A DNA stretch of 64,000 nucleotides from JACDQM01 sp044373315 (GTDB lineage: Bacteria; Pseudomonadota; Gammaproteobacteria; Burkholderiales; Burkholderiaceae_C): positions 1-64,000 of the forward strand of contig NZ_JBILQK010000004.1 in assembly GCF_044373315.1 (NCBI RefSeq), in the 5' to 3' direction. Positions 1 to 7,913 of the stretch are shown piece after piece. Below the pieces are notes generated by a model, which did not search any database, was not told the DNA's origin, and saw only the letters and a list, made by a program, of their open reading frames with translations. The translations under genes were made by a program, and so were the position numbers. Position 1 is the stretch's first letter. Every line of letters starts with the position of its first letter.

Positions 1-1
1 C

Positions 2-124
2 ACCAGCGTCGTCGAAGGCATCAACAACACGATCAAGGTCATCAAGCGACGAGCCTATGGCTACCGCGACGAGGAGTACTTCTTCCTCAAAATCCGAGCC
101 GCCTTCCCCGGAAATCCTCGATGA
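2..124 (+). mobile_element. ISL3-family transposase, 3' end (partial)
   Basis: The open frame runs in from the left edge and stops at the TGA at 122-124, giving the last 40 residues of a protein. The tail reads EGINNTIKVIKRRAYGY followed by DEEYFFLKIRAAF. This matches the conserved C-terminus of ISL3-type (IS204/IS1001/IS1096/IS1165) DDE transposases, just after their catalytic Glu. The N-terminal part, the left end of the element and its target duplication lie outside the window. The sequence just after the stop (GAACCCAAAAAAAGCC) may hold the right terminal repeat, but without the other end this cannot be tested. Whether the element is intact is unknown. Confidence 0.8.
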
Positions 125-237
125 ACCCAAAAAAAGCCATCTGGCGTCGTTGCCCTGGCTTGCCGTACCTGCATGTACTGTCTCCGCCAGGACGCCTAGC
201 CAGAACCGCTTCGCTGGCTTCTGTTTGCTGCGCTCAT

Positions 238-861
238 TCAGCGCGCCTGGCCAGCCCAGCTGTCGATCGCCTGCGCCAGTTGCCACAGGGCCAGCCGATG
301 CGCGGCGGCCAGCGCGTCCGGGCTGGCATCGGCGGTGTCCACTGCCAGCCGCGTCTCGCCGACGCGGGCCGCCAGCCGGCCGGCCGGATCGACCAGCACC
401 CAGCGGGCTGACAGCACCACCTGGCGCGGCGCCTGCTCGCCCGCCGCCTCGAACTGGCGCAGCTCGATGCGAAGCTGGCGGTCCACTGTGACGCCAGGCG
501 GCGCCGGTGCGCGCCAGACCTGTTCGGTGCCGCGCAGGCGCGCCAGATCGGCCAGCAGCAGGCGCGGCACGGCGTCGCGCAGCGGCTCGGCCCAGCGGTG
601 GCCTTGCAAGGCCTGCAAGCCGGCACGGCCGCTGGGGATCACCAGCGCATCGCGGTCCAGGTAGTCGGGCAGCTGCACCGTGGCCAGCGCCCAGCGCTCG
701 CCGGCTTTCACGCCGGGTGCGGTGACGCTGCCGGCCGGCGGATCGGCGCGCAGCTGGTAGAGCTGCACCGGCGGCGAGCTGCCGCAGGCCGTCAGCGCCA
801 GCAGCATCGACATCGCGAAGCCGCCTCTCTTCAGTCGGCACTTGACTGGATCGGACATCAT
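238..861 (-). CDS. ABC-type transport auxiliary lipoprotein (PqiC/DUF330-like)
   Basis: This is the last gene of a four-gene MCE lipid-transport operon. The 207-residue product has a signal peptide ending in a lipobox LTAC, with Cys26 as the probable lipidated residue, so it is expected as a periplasm-facing outer-membrane lipoprotein. PqiC/DUF330 proteins accompany MCE proteins in transport of lipids between inner and outer membranes. An earlier TTG start at 888 would overlap the MCE stop. The ATG at 861 is preferred because GGAGG lies about 7 nt upstream, and ATG 858 is equally possible. The body (VQLYQLRADPP, then a tyrosine- and leucine-poor basic domain) fits the family at its usual length. 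Confidence 0.82.
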   Translation of the reverse strand: MMSDPVKCRLKRGGFAMSMLLALTACGSSPPVQLYQLRADPPAGSVTAPGVKAGERWALATVQLPDYLDRDALVIPSGRAGLQALQGHRWAEPLRDAVPRLLLADLARLRGTEQVWRAPAPPGVTVDRQLRIELRQFEAAGEQAPRQVVLSARWVLVDPAGRLAARVGETRLAVDTADASPDALAAAHRLALWQLAQAIDSWAGQAR

Positions 862-884
862 GTCTTCCTCCGGTTTCTTTTGCT

Positions 885-1919
885 TCAACGTCGGCCCTTG
901 AGCATGGACTCGGGCTGCTGATCGAGCGTCTCCGACAGCTCGCGCAAGGCGCGCGCCGCGCGGGCCATGTCCTGCAGGCTGCGCTGCAGGTTCTGGCTGA
1001 GAGGAGCATCCTCCGCCGTCATGCCGCGCAGCGCAACGGCGGTGGCGGCCAGCTCATCGGCCGAGCGGCGCAGGCTCATCACCAGAGGCGCGTCGGGTGC
1101 CATCGTGGCGGCCACGCCCTCGGTAGCGGTGTCGATGCGCTTGAAGGTCTCATCCACCCGAGCCGCCGCGCGGCTGACATCGAGCATCGCCACACGCGTG
1201 GCTTCGGCCGCGCCCTGAGCACTGTTCAGCACCGGATCGGCCTGGCGGTTGAGCTTGTCCATCAGGCCGCGCATCTGCGCGGTGGCCTGGGCCACATCGC
1301 GCAGGGTCTGGTGCAACTCGGGGTTGGCCAGCAGCGCGCGGGTCGAGCCAGCGATGGCCGAGATGTCGGCCACCAGGCGCTTGATGTCCAGCTCCTCCAC
1401 CTGGCTGCGCAGCTCCTGGAAGGCAGTAGAGATGGTCGGCACTTCGTTTGCCAGGCCGGCATCGACACGCAGCGAGCGCTTCTCGGGATGGAAGTCCAGG
1501 TCGATGTAGAGCTGGCCTGTCAGCAAGCTTTGCGTGGCCAGCTGGGCGCGCAGGCCGCGCTGCACCAGGGCAGGAATTGCCTCAGCCAGATCGCTGTCAG
1601 CGCCCTCGCCCACCACATTGCGCAGCATCTGGCGCTCCAGCTCGGCGCGCACCGGGATCAGCACGCGGTCGCCCGACTTGTCGTAGGCCAGGCCGATCTC
1701 CGACACGCTGCCCAGGCGCACGCCGCGGAACACCACCGGCGCGCCGACCTGCAGACCGTAGATCGAGCCGCCGAAGTGCATCACCACCACCTGCTTGCGC
1801 GTCCACAGCTGGCCGCCGGCCAGCAACACCACGGCCAGGAATAGCAGCACCAGCGCGCCGACCACGAACAGGCCCAGCAGGGCCGGATTGCCTTTGCGCC
1901 TGCGCGCCGGCGCGCTCAT
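885..1919 (-). CDS. MCE/MlaD family lipid-transport protein
   Basis: This 344-residue protein has an N-terminal membrane anchor (about residues 12-36), then one MCE domain (about 43-130) with the family pattern GSIYGLQVGAPVVFRGVRLG. A long helical C-terminal part follows (130-340), predicted to form a coiled-coil stalk. In the Mla and related systems such proteins form a hexameric periplasmic ring that passes phospholipids between the permease and the outer-membrane side. Its ATG overlaps the stop of the upstream ATPase by 4 nt (1916-1919), so the two are translationally coupled. The long helical tail is more like the PqiB/YebT or plant TGD2 style than the short E. coli MlaD. Confidence 0.9.
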   Translation of the reverse strand: MSAPARRRKGNPALLGLFVVGALVLLFLAVVLLAGGQLWTRKQVVVMHFGGSIYGLQVGAPVVFRGVRLGSVSEIGLAYDKSGDRVLIPVRAELERQMLRNVVGEGADSDLAEAIPALVQRGLRAQLATQSLLTGQLYIDLDFHPEKRSLRVDAGLANEVPTISTAFQELRSQVEELDIKRLVADISAIAGSTRALLANPELHQTLRDVAQATAQMRGLMDKLNRQADPVLNSAQGAAEATRVAMLDVSRAAARVDETFKRIDTATEGVAATMAPDAPLVMSLRRSADELAATAVALRGMTAEDAPLSQNLQRSLQDMARAARALRELSETLDQQPESMLKGRR

Positions 1920-2677
1920 GCCGGAACTCCGCGTCGCAGGAACTCACGCACGCCCGGAGGCCCGTGGTCGAGCAGGGCCTGGGGACTGTCCAGCGCAGAC
2001 ATGGTCTTCTCCTTGGCATCGAGGAACAGCGCGCGGTCGGCCACCGCGAAGATGCTGTGCAGCTCATGGCTGACCAGCACCACCGTCGTGCCCAGATGAT
2101 CGCGCAGGTTGAGGATCAGCTCGTCCAGCCGCGCCGCGCTGAGCGGATCGAGGCCGGCCGAGGGTTCATCCAAAAACAGCAGCGGCGGATCGAGCGCCAT
2201 GGCGCGGGCAATCGCGGCACGCTTTCGCATGCCACCGCTAAGCGCCGCCGGCGACAGATCAAAGCTGCCGTCCAGCCCCACCAGCGCCAGCTTGAAACGG
2301 GCCACCGTCTCGATCTCGGCCTCGCTCAAGGCGGTGAACTCGCGCAGCGGCAGCATCACGTTCTCGCCCACGCTCATCGAGCTCCACAGCGCGCCAGCCT
2401 GGAACATCACGCCGAAGCCGCGCTGCAGGCGCTCCAGCTCGCGCTCATCGGCCAGCGCCAGATCGAGGCCCGCATGGCTGACGCTGCCCTGCGCCGCCGG
2501 CTGCAAGCCGATAAGCGCGCGCAGCAGCGTGCTCTTGCCGCAGCCGCTGCCGCCCATCAGCACCAGGATCTCGCCGCGCCGCACATAAAAGTTCAGACCG
2601 CGCATCACCAGCTTGTCGCCATAGGCGAGCGTCAGGTCGCGCACCTCGATCAGCGGCGGGGTGGTCTGGCTGTCCAT
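1916..2677 (-). CDS. ABC transporter ATP-binding protein (MlaF-like)
   Basis: This 253-residue nucleotide-binding subunit powers the adjacent MlaE-type permease. It has Walker A GGSGCGKST (42-50), the ABC signature LSGGMRKR (from 146), Walker B LLFLDE (166-171) and the switch His in VSHEL (about 206). The GGMRKR form of the signature is typical of MlaF/Ttg2A-type ATPases. The reading frame is open upstream to 2734, but ATG 2677 is chosen because it overlaps the permease stop as TGATG, the usual coupled arrangement, and gives the normal family length. Its stop overlaps the MCE start as ATGA. Confidence 0.93.
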   Translation of the reverse strand: MDSQTTPPLIEVRDLTLAYGDKLVMRGLNFYVRRGEILVLMGGSGCGKSTLLRALIGLQPAAQGSVSHAGLDLALADERELERLQRGFGVMFQAGALWSSMSVGENVMLPLREFTALSEAEIETVARFKLALVGLDGSFDLSPAALSGGMRKRAAIARAMALDPPLLFLDEPSAGLDPLSAARLDELILNLRDHLGTTVVLVSHELHSIFAVADRALFLDAKEKTMSALDSPQALLDHGPPGVREFLRRGVPA

Positions 2678-3777
2678 CACCAGTCCAGCTGCTGGAACAT
2701 GATGGTCAGCGCCGAGGCGGCGACCGTGATCCACACGATGGCCTGCACCACCGCGGCGGTGGTGGCGTCACCCACGGCCTGCGCGCTGCGGCCCGCGTAC
2801 ATGCCTTGGCGGCAGCCGGCCAGCGCGACCAGCAGCGCGTAGACCGTGCCCTTGAACAGGCCGATGCCCAGGTGCGCGAAGGTCAGCGACTCGCGCGAGC
2901 GGCTCAGGTATTCAAAAGGCTCCAGATCGAAGATGCCCACCGCCACCGCCAGGCCGGCGGCACAGCCCACCAGCGCCGCATAAGCGGTCAGCAGCGGCGC
3001 CATCAGCGTCATCGCCAGCACGCGCGGCAGCACCAGATGCTCGACCGGGTTCAGGCCCATCGAGCGCAGCGCATCCACTTCCTCGTTGGCCTGCATGCTG
3101 CCCAGCTGCGCCGCGAAGGCCGCACCGACGCGGCCGGCCAGGATCACCCCCGTCATTAGCGCCGCCACCTCGCGCACCACGCCCACCGTCACCAGATCGG
3201 CCATGTAGATGTGCGCGCCGAAGCGCTGCAGCTGGGCCGCGCCCATATAGGCAATGATCAGCCCGACCAGGCCGCAGACCAGGGACACGATGCCCAGGCT
3301 GGCCGGGCCGGTGGCCTGCAACTGGACCATCAGGTCGGAGCGGCGCATCGCGCTGCGCCCGCGCAAGGCCCGCCCGGCGGCCTGCAGAACCTCGCCGATG
3401 AAGACCAGCGTGGTGCGCGCGCGCCGCAGCCGCAGGCCCACCGGGCGGCCGATCTGCAACAGCAGGCCTTCGGGCGGCACCAGGCGCAGCGGCGCGCCCT
3501 CGCCCGCCAGCTGCAGCACCTCGCGCAGTCCCTCAGGCAGGCCGGCGACATCCAGCCGCAGGCCCCGGTCGGCGGCCAGGGCCCACAACGCGGCGGCAAG
3601 GCCACTGTCGTACTCCGTTAGCTGGCTGGTCTCTATCATCAGCAACTGTCCGGTCGGCAGATCTTCCGGCGGTGGGGGCAGCTGCGCCCGCCCGCGCCAG
3701 TCGCCGCTGAGCTTGAGCTGCAGGCTCTCGGGCTGCCTGATCCACAGCGCCGTCGCTGGCGCCAGCTCGGCGCTCAT
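2677..3777 (-). CDS. MlaE-family ABC permease with N-terminal STAS-like domain
   Basis: This is the inner-membrane permease of the MCE system, 366 residues from ATG 3777. The first 110 or so residues form a soluble domain resembling STAS/MlaB, including the segment MIETSQLTEYDSGLAAALWAL. The MlaE domain follows with about five membrane segments and the conserved VREVAALMTGVILAGRVGAAFAAQ region, given here in part. Fusion of MlaB-like and MlaE-like parts is common in Burkholderiales. A longer frame starts at ATG 3876, but ATG 3777 has GGAG 8 nt upstream and lies at the start of recognisable homology. The gene is first in the operon and divergent from glpK, with about 200 bp between them. Confidence 0.88.
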   Translation of the reverse strand: MSAELAPATALWIRQPESLQLKLSGDWRGRAQLPPPPEDLPTGQLLMIETSQLTEYDSGLAAALWALAADRGLRLDVAGLPEGLREVLQLAGEGAPLRLVPPEGLLLQIGRPVGLRLRRARTTLVFIGEVLQAAGRALRGRSAMRRSDLMVQLQATGPASLGIVSLVCGLVGLIIAYMGAAQLQRFGAHIYMADLVTVGVVREVAALMTGVILAGRVGAAFAAQLGSMQANEEVDALRSMGLNPVEHLVLPRVLAMTLMAPLLTAYAALVGCAAGLAVAVGIFDLEPFEYLSRSRESLTFAHLGIGLFKGTVYALLVALAGCRQGMYAGRSAQAVGDATTAAVVQAIVWITVAASALTIMFQQLDW

Positions 3778-3975
3778 GACCAGCGCTCCGGCCACCCGCA
3801 CCGCAGCTGCTCGGAAACAGGGCCAAAATTCGAGAGAGGCATCCTGAGGGCGGGGCGTGGTGGAGAGTGCTTGCATTCTCTGCCCGAAATCGCGCCCAGA
3901 GTGTGGCGCCGCTCATAAACTCCTGGCGCAGTGGCCACCCCCTGCCTGATCGACCCCTCGCTGAAGAGACACCCG

Positions 3976-5556
3976 ATGACCTATCTGCTTGCCCTCGACC
4001 AGGGAACCTCCAGTTCACGCGCCGTCGTGTTCAGCGCCGAAGGCGCTGTCGTCGCGATGGCGCAGCAGGAGTTCCGCCAGATCTTTCCGCAGCCCGGCTG
4101 GGTCGAGCATGACGCGATAGAGATCTGGCAGACCCAGCTGGCCTGCGCCCGCGATGCGTTGAGCAAGGCCGGACTTCGCGCCGCCGACATCCGCGCCATC
4201 GGCATCACCAACCAGCGCGAGACCACGGTGGTGTGGAACCGCAAGACCGGTGCGCCCATCCACCACGCCATCGTTTGGCAGGACCGCCGCACCGAGCCGA
4301 CCTGCGTGCGCCTGCGCGAGCAGCCCGGCCTGGCCGAGCGCGTGCGCGAGACCACCGGCCTGGTGATCGACCCGTATTTCTCCGGCACCAAGCTGAAGTG
4401 GATCCTCGACCATGTGCCCGGCGCACGTGCGCAGGCCGAAGCCGGCGAACTGGCCTTCGGCACGGTGGACAGCTGGCTGCTGTGGCAACTGAGCGGCGGC
4501 AAGGTGCACGCCACCGATGTCAGCAATGCCGCGCGCACCATGCTGTTCGATGTGCGGCGCAATGAGTGGAGCGATGCGATGCTGGCCGCGCTGGACATCC
4601 CGCGCGCGGTGCTGCCCGAGGTGTTCCCCTCTGCGCACCGCTTCGGCAACGCGCAAGCCGCGCATCTGGGCGGCGAGATACTGATTGGCGGCATCGCCGG
4701 CGACCAGCAGGCGGCGCTGTTCGGCCAAGCCTGCTTCAAGGCCGGCATGGCCAAAAACACCTACGGCACCGGTTGCTTCATGCTGATGCACACCGGGGAA
4801 CGTTTCCAGACTTCGGCCAATGGCCTGATCACCACAGCCGCCGCGCAGCATGACAGCCGGCCTGCCTATGCGCTGGAAGGCAGTGTCTTCATCGGTGGCG
4901 CGGTGGTGCAGTGGCTGCGCGATGGCCTGCATGCGATCAAGTCCAGCACCGAGGTGCAGAGCCTGGCCGAGAGCGTGCCTGATTCCGGCGGCGTGATGTT
5001 CGTGCCGGCCTTCACCGGCCTGGGTGCGCCATACTGGAATGCCGACGCGCGCGGCGCCATCGTCGGCCTGTCACGCGGCAGCACCGTGGCGCACATCGCG
5101 CGTGCCGCGCTGGAGAGCATTGCTTTCCAGAGTGCCGCCTTGCTGCAGGCGATGAGCCGAGACCTGTCGGCCGCTAGGCCAGCGGATATGCCAGACGGTC
5201 CCCCAGGGGGACGCGGGCCTACTTCGGAGCGGCCGGGCACTCGGCCCGCCACGTCGGCCGCCGTAGGAGGCATCACCGAACTGCGGGTGGATGGCGGCGC
5301 CTGCGTCAACAACCTGCTGATGCAGTTCCAGGCCGACCTGCTGGGCATCCCGGTGCTGCGTCCCAAGGTGACCGAAACCACCGCGCTGGGTGCCGCCTAC
5401 CTAGCCGGCCTGAGCTGCGGCGTGTATGGCGGCCTCGATGAGCTGTCGTCCAAATGGCAGGCCGAGCGGGTCTTTCATCCCACGATGCCACGCGAGCGAG
5501 CGCTTGAATTGATGGACCGATGGGAACGCGCCGTGCGGCAGACGGTGGCCGACTGA
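3976..5556 (+). CDS. glpK: Glycerol kinase with a 29-residue in-frame insertion
   Basis: It phosphorylates glycerol to sn-glycerol 3-phosphate in the cytoplasm. The FGGY-family phosphate loop DQGTSSSR starts at residue 8, glycerol-site sequences TNQRETTVVW and VWQDRRT are present, and the C-terminal LRVDGGACVNNLLMQFQADL is intact. ATG 3976 is chosen because homology begins there; the frame is open to 3931. The protein is 526 residues, and 29 of them (about 401-429, Pro/Gly/Arg-rich) have no place in the family. Removing them leaves 497, the usual length. The inserted DNA is bracketed by a 9-bp direct repeat (see the repeat entry). No glpF or glpD is adjacent. Confidence 0.95.
   Translation: MTYLLALDQGTSSSRAVVFSAEGAVVAMAQQEFRQIFPQPGWVEHDAIEIWQTQLACARDALSKAGLRAADIRAIGITNQRETTVVWNRKTGAPIHHAIVWQDRRTEPTCVRLREQPGLAERVRETTGLVIDPYFSGTKLKWILDHVPGARAQAEAGELAFGTVDSWLLWQLSGGKVHATDVSNAARTMLFDVRRNEWSDAMLAALDIPRAVLPEVFPSAHRFGNAQAAHLGGEILIGGIAGDQQAALFGQACFKAGMAKNTYGTGCFMLMHTGERFQTSANGLITTAAAQHDSRPAYALEGSVFIGGAVVQWLRDGLHAIKSSTEVQSLAESVPDSGGVMFVPAFTGLGAPYWNADARGAIVGLSRGSTVAHIARAALESIAFQSAALLQAMSRDLSAARPADMPDGPPGGRGPTSERPGTRPATSAAVGGITELRVDGGACVNNLLMQFQADLLGIPVLRPKVTETTALGAAYLAGLSCGVYGGLDELSSKWQAERVFHPTMPRERALELMDRWERAVRQTVAD
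5166..5261. repeat. 87-bp insert in glpK with 9-bp flanking direct repeats
   Basis: GTCGGCCGC occurs at 5166-5174 and again at 5253-5261, exactly 87 nt (29 codons) apart. The repeats extend loosely as TAGG versus CGTAGG. Between them lies DNA foreign to glpK, with a perfect palindrome GTCCCCCAGGGGGAC and a GC-rich segment able to fold back (GCGGCC near 5228 against GGCCGC near 5256). The layout is that of a small palindromic element with a target-site duplication, inserted without a stop codon or frameshift. It recalls the protein-coding palindromic elements known in Rickettsia. The element family itself is not recognised. Confidence 0.7.
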
Positions 5557-5671
5557 GGCGGCGCGGGCCGCGCTCGACAGCGCAGGAACTTCCGAGCCAC
5601 AGCTAGGCTCGTTCATCCGCTCGATGCACAGCGGCCGGCGGGTGCCGGCGCAGCGGACTCTTGGGCGCCGC

Positions 5672-6253
5672 TCAGAACCCCAGCCCTTCCCCCGCGCCCA
5701 GCAAGGTGGCCACACCCAGCACTGCAAAGATCGCCGCGGCCACGCCATGCACCAGACGCACCGGAATCTTGTGCGCGATGCGGTCGCCCAGCAAAACGGC
5801 CGGGACGTTGGCGATCATCATGCCCAGCGTGGTGCCGGCCACCACAGCCCAGAAATCGTTGAAGCGTGCCGCCATCGCCACCGTGGCGATCTGGGTCTTG
5901 TCGCCCATCTCTGCCAGGAAGAAGGCCACGATGGTGGTGCCCAGCACGCCCAGCTTGAACTTGCCGCCGCCCTCGAGTTCTTCGTCGATCTTGTCGGGGA
6001 TCAGGGTCCAGATGGCCATCGCGACGAAGCCCACGCCAAGAATCCAGCGCAACGCCTGTGGTGACAGCAGGGTGGTGATCCAGGCGCCCAGGGCGCCGGC
6101 GCCGGCGTGGTTGACGGCGGTGGCGATCAGGATGCCCAGGCAGATTGGCAGCGGCTTGCGAAAGCGCGCAGCCAGCAAGAAGGCCAGCAACTGGGTCTTG
6201 TCGCCGATTTCGGCCAGGGCCACGAGGCCGGTGGAGACGAGGAAGGCTTCCAT
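5672..6253 (-). CDS. TMEM165/Gdt1 (UPF0016) family manganese exporter
   Basis: This is a 193-residue inner-membrane protein with six predicted helices in two inverted halves. Each half carries the family metal motif E-x-G-D-K-T: EIGDKT at 15-20 and EMGDKT at 115-120. Bacterial members such as Vibrio MneA export Mn2+, and eukaryotic Gdt1/TMEM165 move Mn2+/Ca2+. The leader upstream of the start (6254-6440) carries a yybP-ykoY manganese riboswitch, which independently supports a role in Mn2+ export. Start ATG 6253 is unambiguous from homology (MEAFLVSTGLVALAEIGDKT). Confidence 0.93.
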   Translation of the reverse strand: MEAFLVSTGLVALAEIGDKTQLLAFLLAARFRKPLPICLGILIATAVNHAGAGALGAWITTLLSPQALRWILGVGFVAMAIWTLIPDKIDEELEGGGKFKLGVLGTTIVAFFLAEMGDKTQIATVAMAARFNDFWAVVAGTTLGMMIANVPAVLLGDRIAHKIPVRLVHGVAAAIFAVLGVATLLGAGEGLGF

Positions 6254-6329
6254 GGGATGAGTTCACTCCGCGGCCTGAATGCAAGATCCAGCATCGACCA
6301 TGCCCCCGCGGCCGCTGCCCGAGTGCATG

Positions 6330-6439
6330 GTCAATGGTCTTGCCAGGTGCGGACACTGCGCGCGCCATGCTTCGGGAACTGAAGCAAGTCTGTTGACGCG
6401 GGCCGGCATGTACGAATGCCGCGACTACTCCCCAATGAC
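6330..6439 (-). promoter_or_regulatory. yybP-ykoY manganese riboswitch
   Basis: Read on the minus strand, the leader has the aptamer hallmarks in order. GGGGAGTAG lies at 6433-6425, then GTCAACAGACTTGC, then GGCAAGACC at 6344-6336. The closing helix P1 pairs GTCATTGG (6439-6432) with CCATTGAC (6337-6330), with one mismatch. Just downstream, GACCATGC pairs with GCATGGTC around a loop, and its first bases overlap the 3' strand of P1. This could be the expression platform, folding alternatively with P1. yybP-ykoY RNAs bind Mn2+ and usually switch on Mn exporters, which fits the gene 77 nt downstream. Confidence 0.88.
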
Positions 6440-6449
6440 GAGCGCGATT

Positions 6450-7913
6450 CTAGCCGAGCCGAAGCTTGGGGCTGGCCGGGTCCAGGCGCTGGCGCGGAAT
6501 CACCCAGGCGTCGGGATCGAGGCGGCGCAGGCCGGCACCGGTCGCAGCAAGGTCGGCCACGATGACGCGGCGAAAGGCGTCGGCGCGCCAATGGCGGCTG
6601 GCGTAGGCCTGCAAGGCCTCGGGCGGCACCGCCTGCAAGGCCTCGGGCCAGGACTCCAGCGTCGCCGGCGCGGCAGCGTCGAGCGCCAGGCGCGCCAGCA
6701 GGCCGGCCAGGCCGGCGGTGGTCTCCATCTGCCGTCCATGCTCGCCCAGCAGGGCACTGCGGCGGGCCTGCAATTCGGGAGCGGCCACCGGTTCCTGGCC
6801 CATGCGCAGCAGCTCGGCACCCAGCAGCGCCACCGCCTCGGCCGCCTGCGCTGGCCGCGTCTGGAGACCGGCCAGCACGAGGCCGGCGCCAGCCAGCGAT
6901 TCGGCCTCACAGCTGACTCCGTAGGACAGGCCGCGGCGGATGCGCAGCTCCTGGTTCAGGCGCGAGGAATAGCCCTGGCCCAGCACGGCCAGTGCCAACC
7001 GGGCCTCGGCTTCGAATTCGCCCGCGCCGGCATGCGGCGCCGCCAGCACCAGGGCGGCCTGTGCCGCACCAGGCCAATCCACCAGCAGCGTGCGGGCCGG
7101 CAGCGGCGAGGGAAGCACAGGCGGCCGAGCCGGCTGCAGGCCGGCAGCACTGCGCCAATCGCCGAACTGCTGGCGCGCCAGGGCCAGGACTTCTTCGATG
7201 TCGATGTCGCCCGCCAGCAGCAGACAGCTGGCCTCGGGCCGCAGGCGGCGCTGCTGCTCCAGCAGGTCACGGCGCTGAATGCGGCCCAGGCTGGCTGGCG
7301 TGGGCAACTGGCCGGCCGCACTCTGGCCCCAGTGCAGGCGCCGCGCCAGCAGGCTGGCCAGCTGGGCTGGATCCGCCAGCTGCTGCTCGCGGGCATCCAG
7401 CAGTTCCTCGCGCACACGGTCCAGATCATCGGCGGTCAACAGCGGATTCAGCACCAGGTCGGCCAGCAGCTCCAGCGCGGGCTCGAGATGCTTGCGAACG
7501 ACCGTCAGGCCCAGGCTGCCGGCGCGCAGCCCGCTGTCCAGCTCCAGGCTGGCGCCCAGGCTTTCGGCCGCAAAGGCCAGCTCATCCGCGTTCTGCGGTT
7601 CGCCATCGCGCGCCGCGCCGCGGCCCAGCAGCTGCAGATGCATCTGCGCCAGCCCGGCCTTGGGCGCCGGGTCGCCCAGGCTGCCCAGGTCCGGCAGCAG
7701 CAGACGCAGGCTGACCAGCGGCAGGCCGCGCCGTTCGGCCACCAGCAGACGCAGGCCGTTGGGCAAGCGCGCCTCGGCCAGCTTGGGTCGGGGCAAGGGC
7801 AGCGCAGGACCGGGCGGCGGCGGGCGATCAAAAGAGCCTTGGGCCAGTGCGCTCAGTGGCAGCGTCAGGCCCGCCAGCAGCGCGCTGCGTCGACGCAGAT
7901 TGGCGTCGCTCAT
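6450..7913 (-). CDS. M16-family peptidase-like protein, non-catalytic subunit
   Basis: This 487-residue protein has a signal peptide (LAGLTLPLSALAQG) and the M16 (pitrilysin/insulinase) fold: an N-terminal M16 domain, then the M16C domain ending near 440. The HxxEH zinc site is missing; the equivalent stretch reads AGLAQMHLQLL. In two-gene M16 systems one subunit is catalytic and the other, like this one, lacks the zinc ligands and helps shape the chamber. It overlaps the catalytic partner by 4 nt (7910-7913, ATGA), so the two are made together, and the pair is likely periplasmic. The substrate is unknown. Confidence 0.88.
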   Translation of the reverse strand: MSDANLRRRSALLAGLTLPLSALAQGSFDRPPPPGPALPLPRPKLAEARLPNGLRLLVAERRGLPLVSLRLLLPDLGSLGDPAPKAGLAQMHLQLLGRGAARDGEPQNADELAFAAESLGASLELDSGLRAGSLGLTVVRKHLEPALELLADLVLNPLLTADDLDRVREELLDAREQQLADPAQLASLLARRLHWGQSAAGQLPTPASLGRIQRRDLLEQQRRLRPEASCLLLAGDIDIEEVLALARQQFGDWRSAAGLQPARPPVLPSPLPARTLLVDWPGAAQAALVLAAPHAGAGEFEAEARLALAVLGQGYSSRLNQELRIRRGLSYGVSCEAESLAGAGLVLAGLQTRPAQAAEAVALLGAELLRMGQEPVAAPELQARRSALLGEHGRQMETTAGLAGLLARLALDAAAPATLESWPEALQAVPPEALQAYASRHWRADAFRRVIVADLAATGAGLRRLDPDAWVIPRQRLDPASPKLRLG

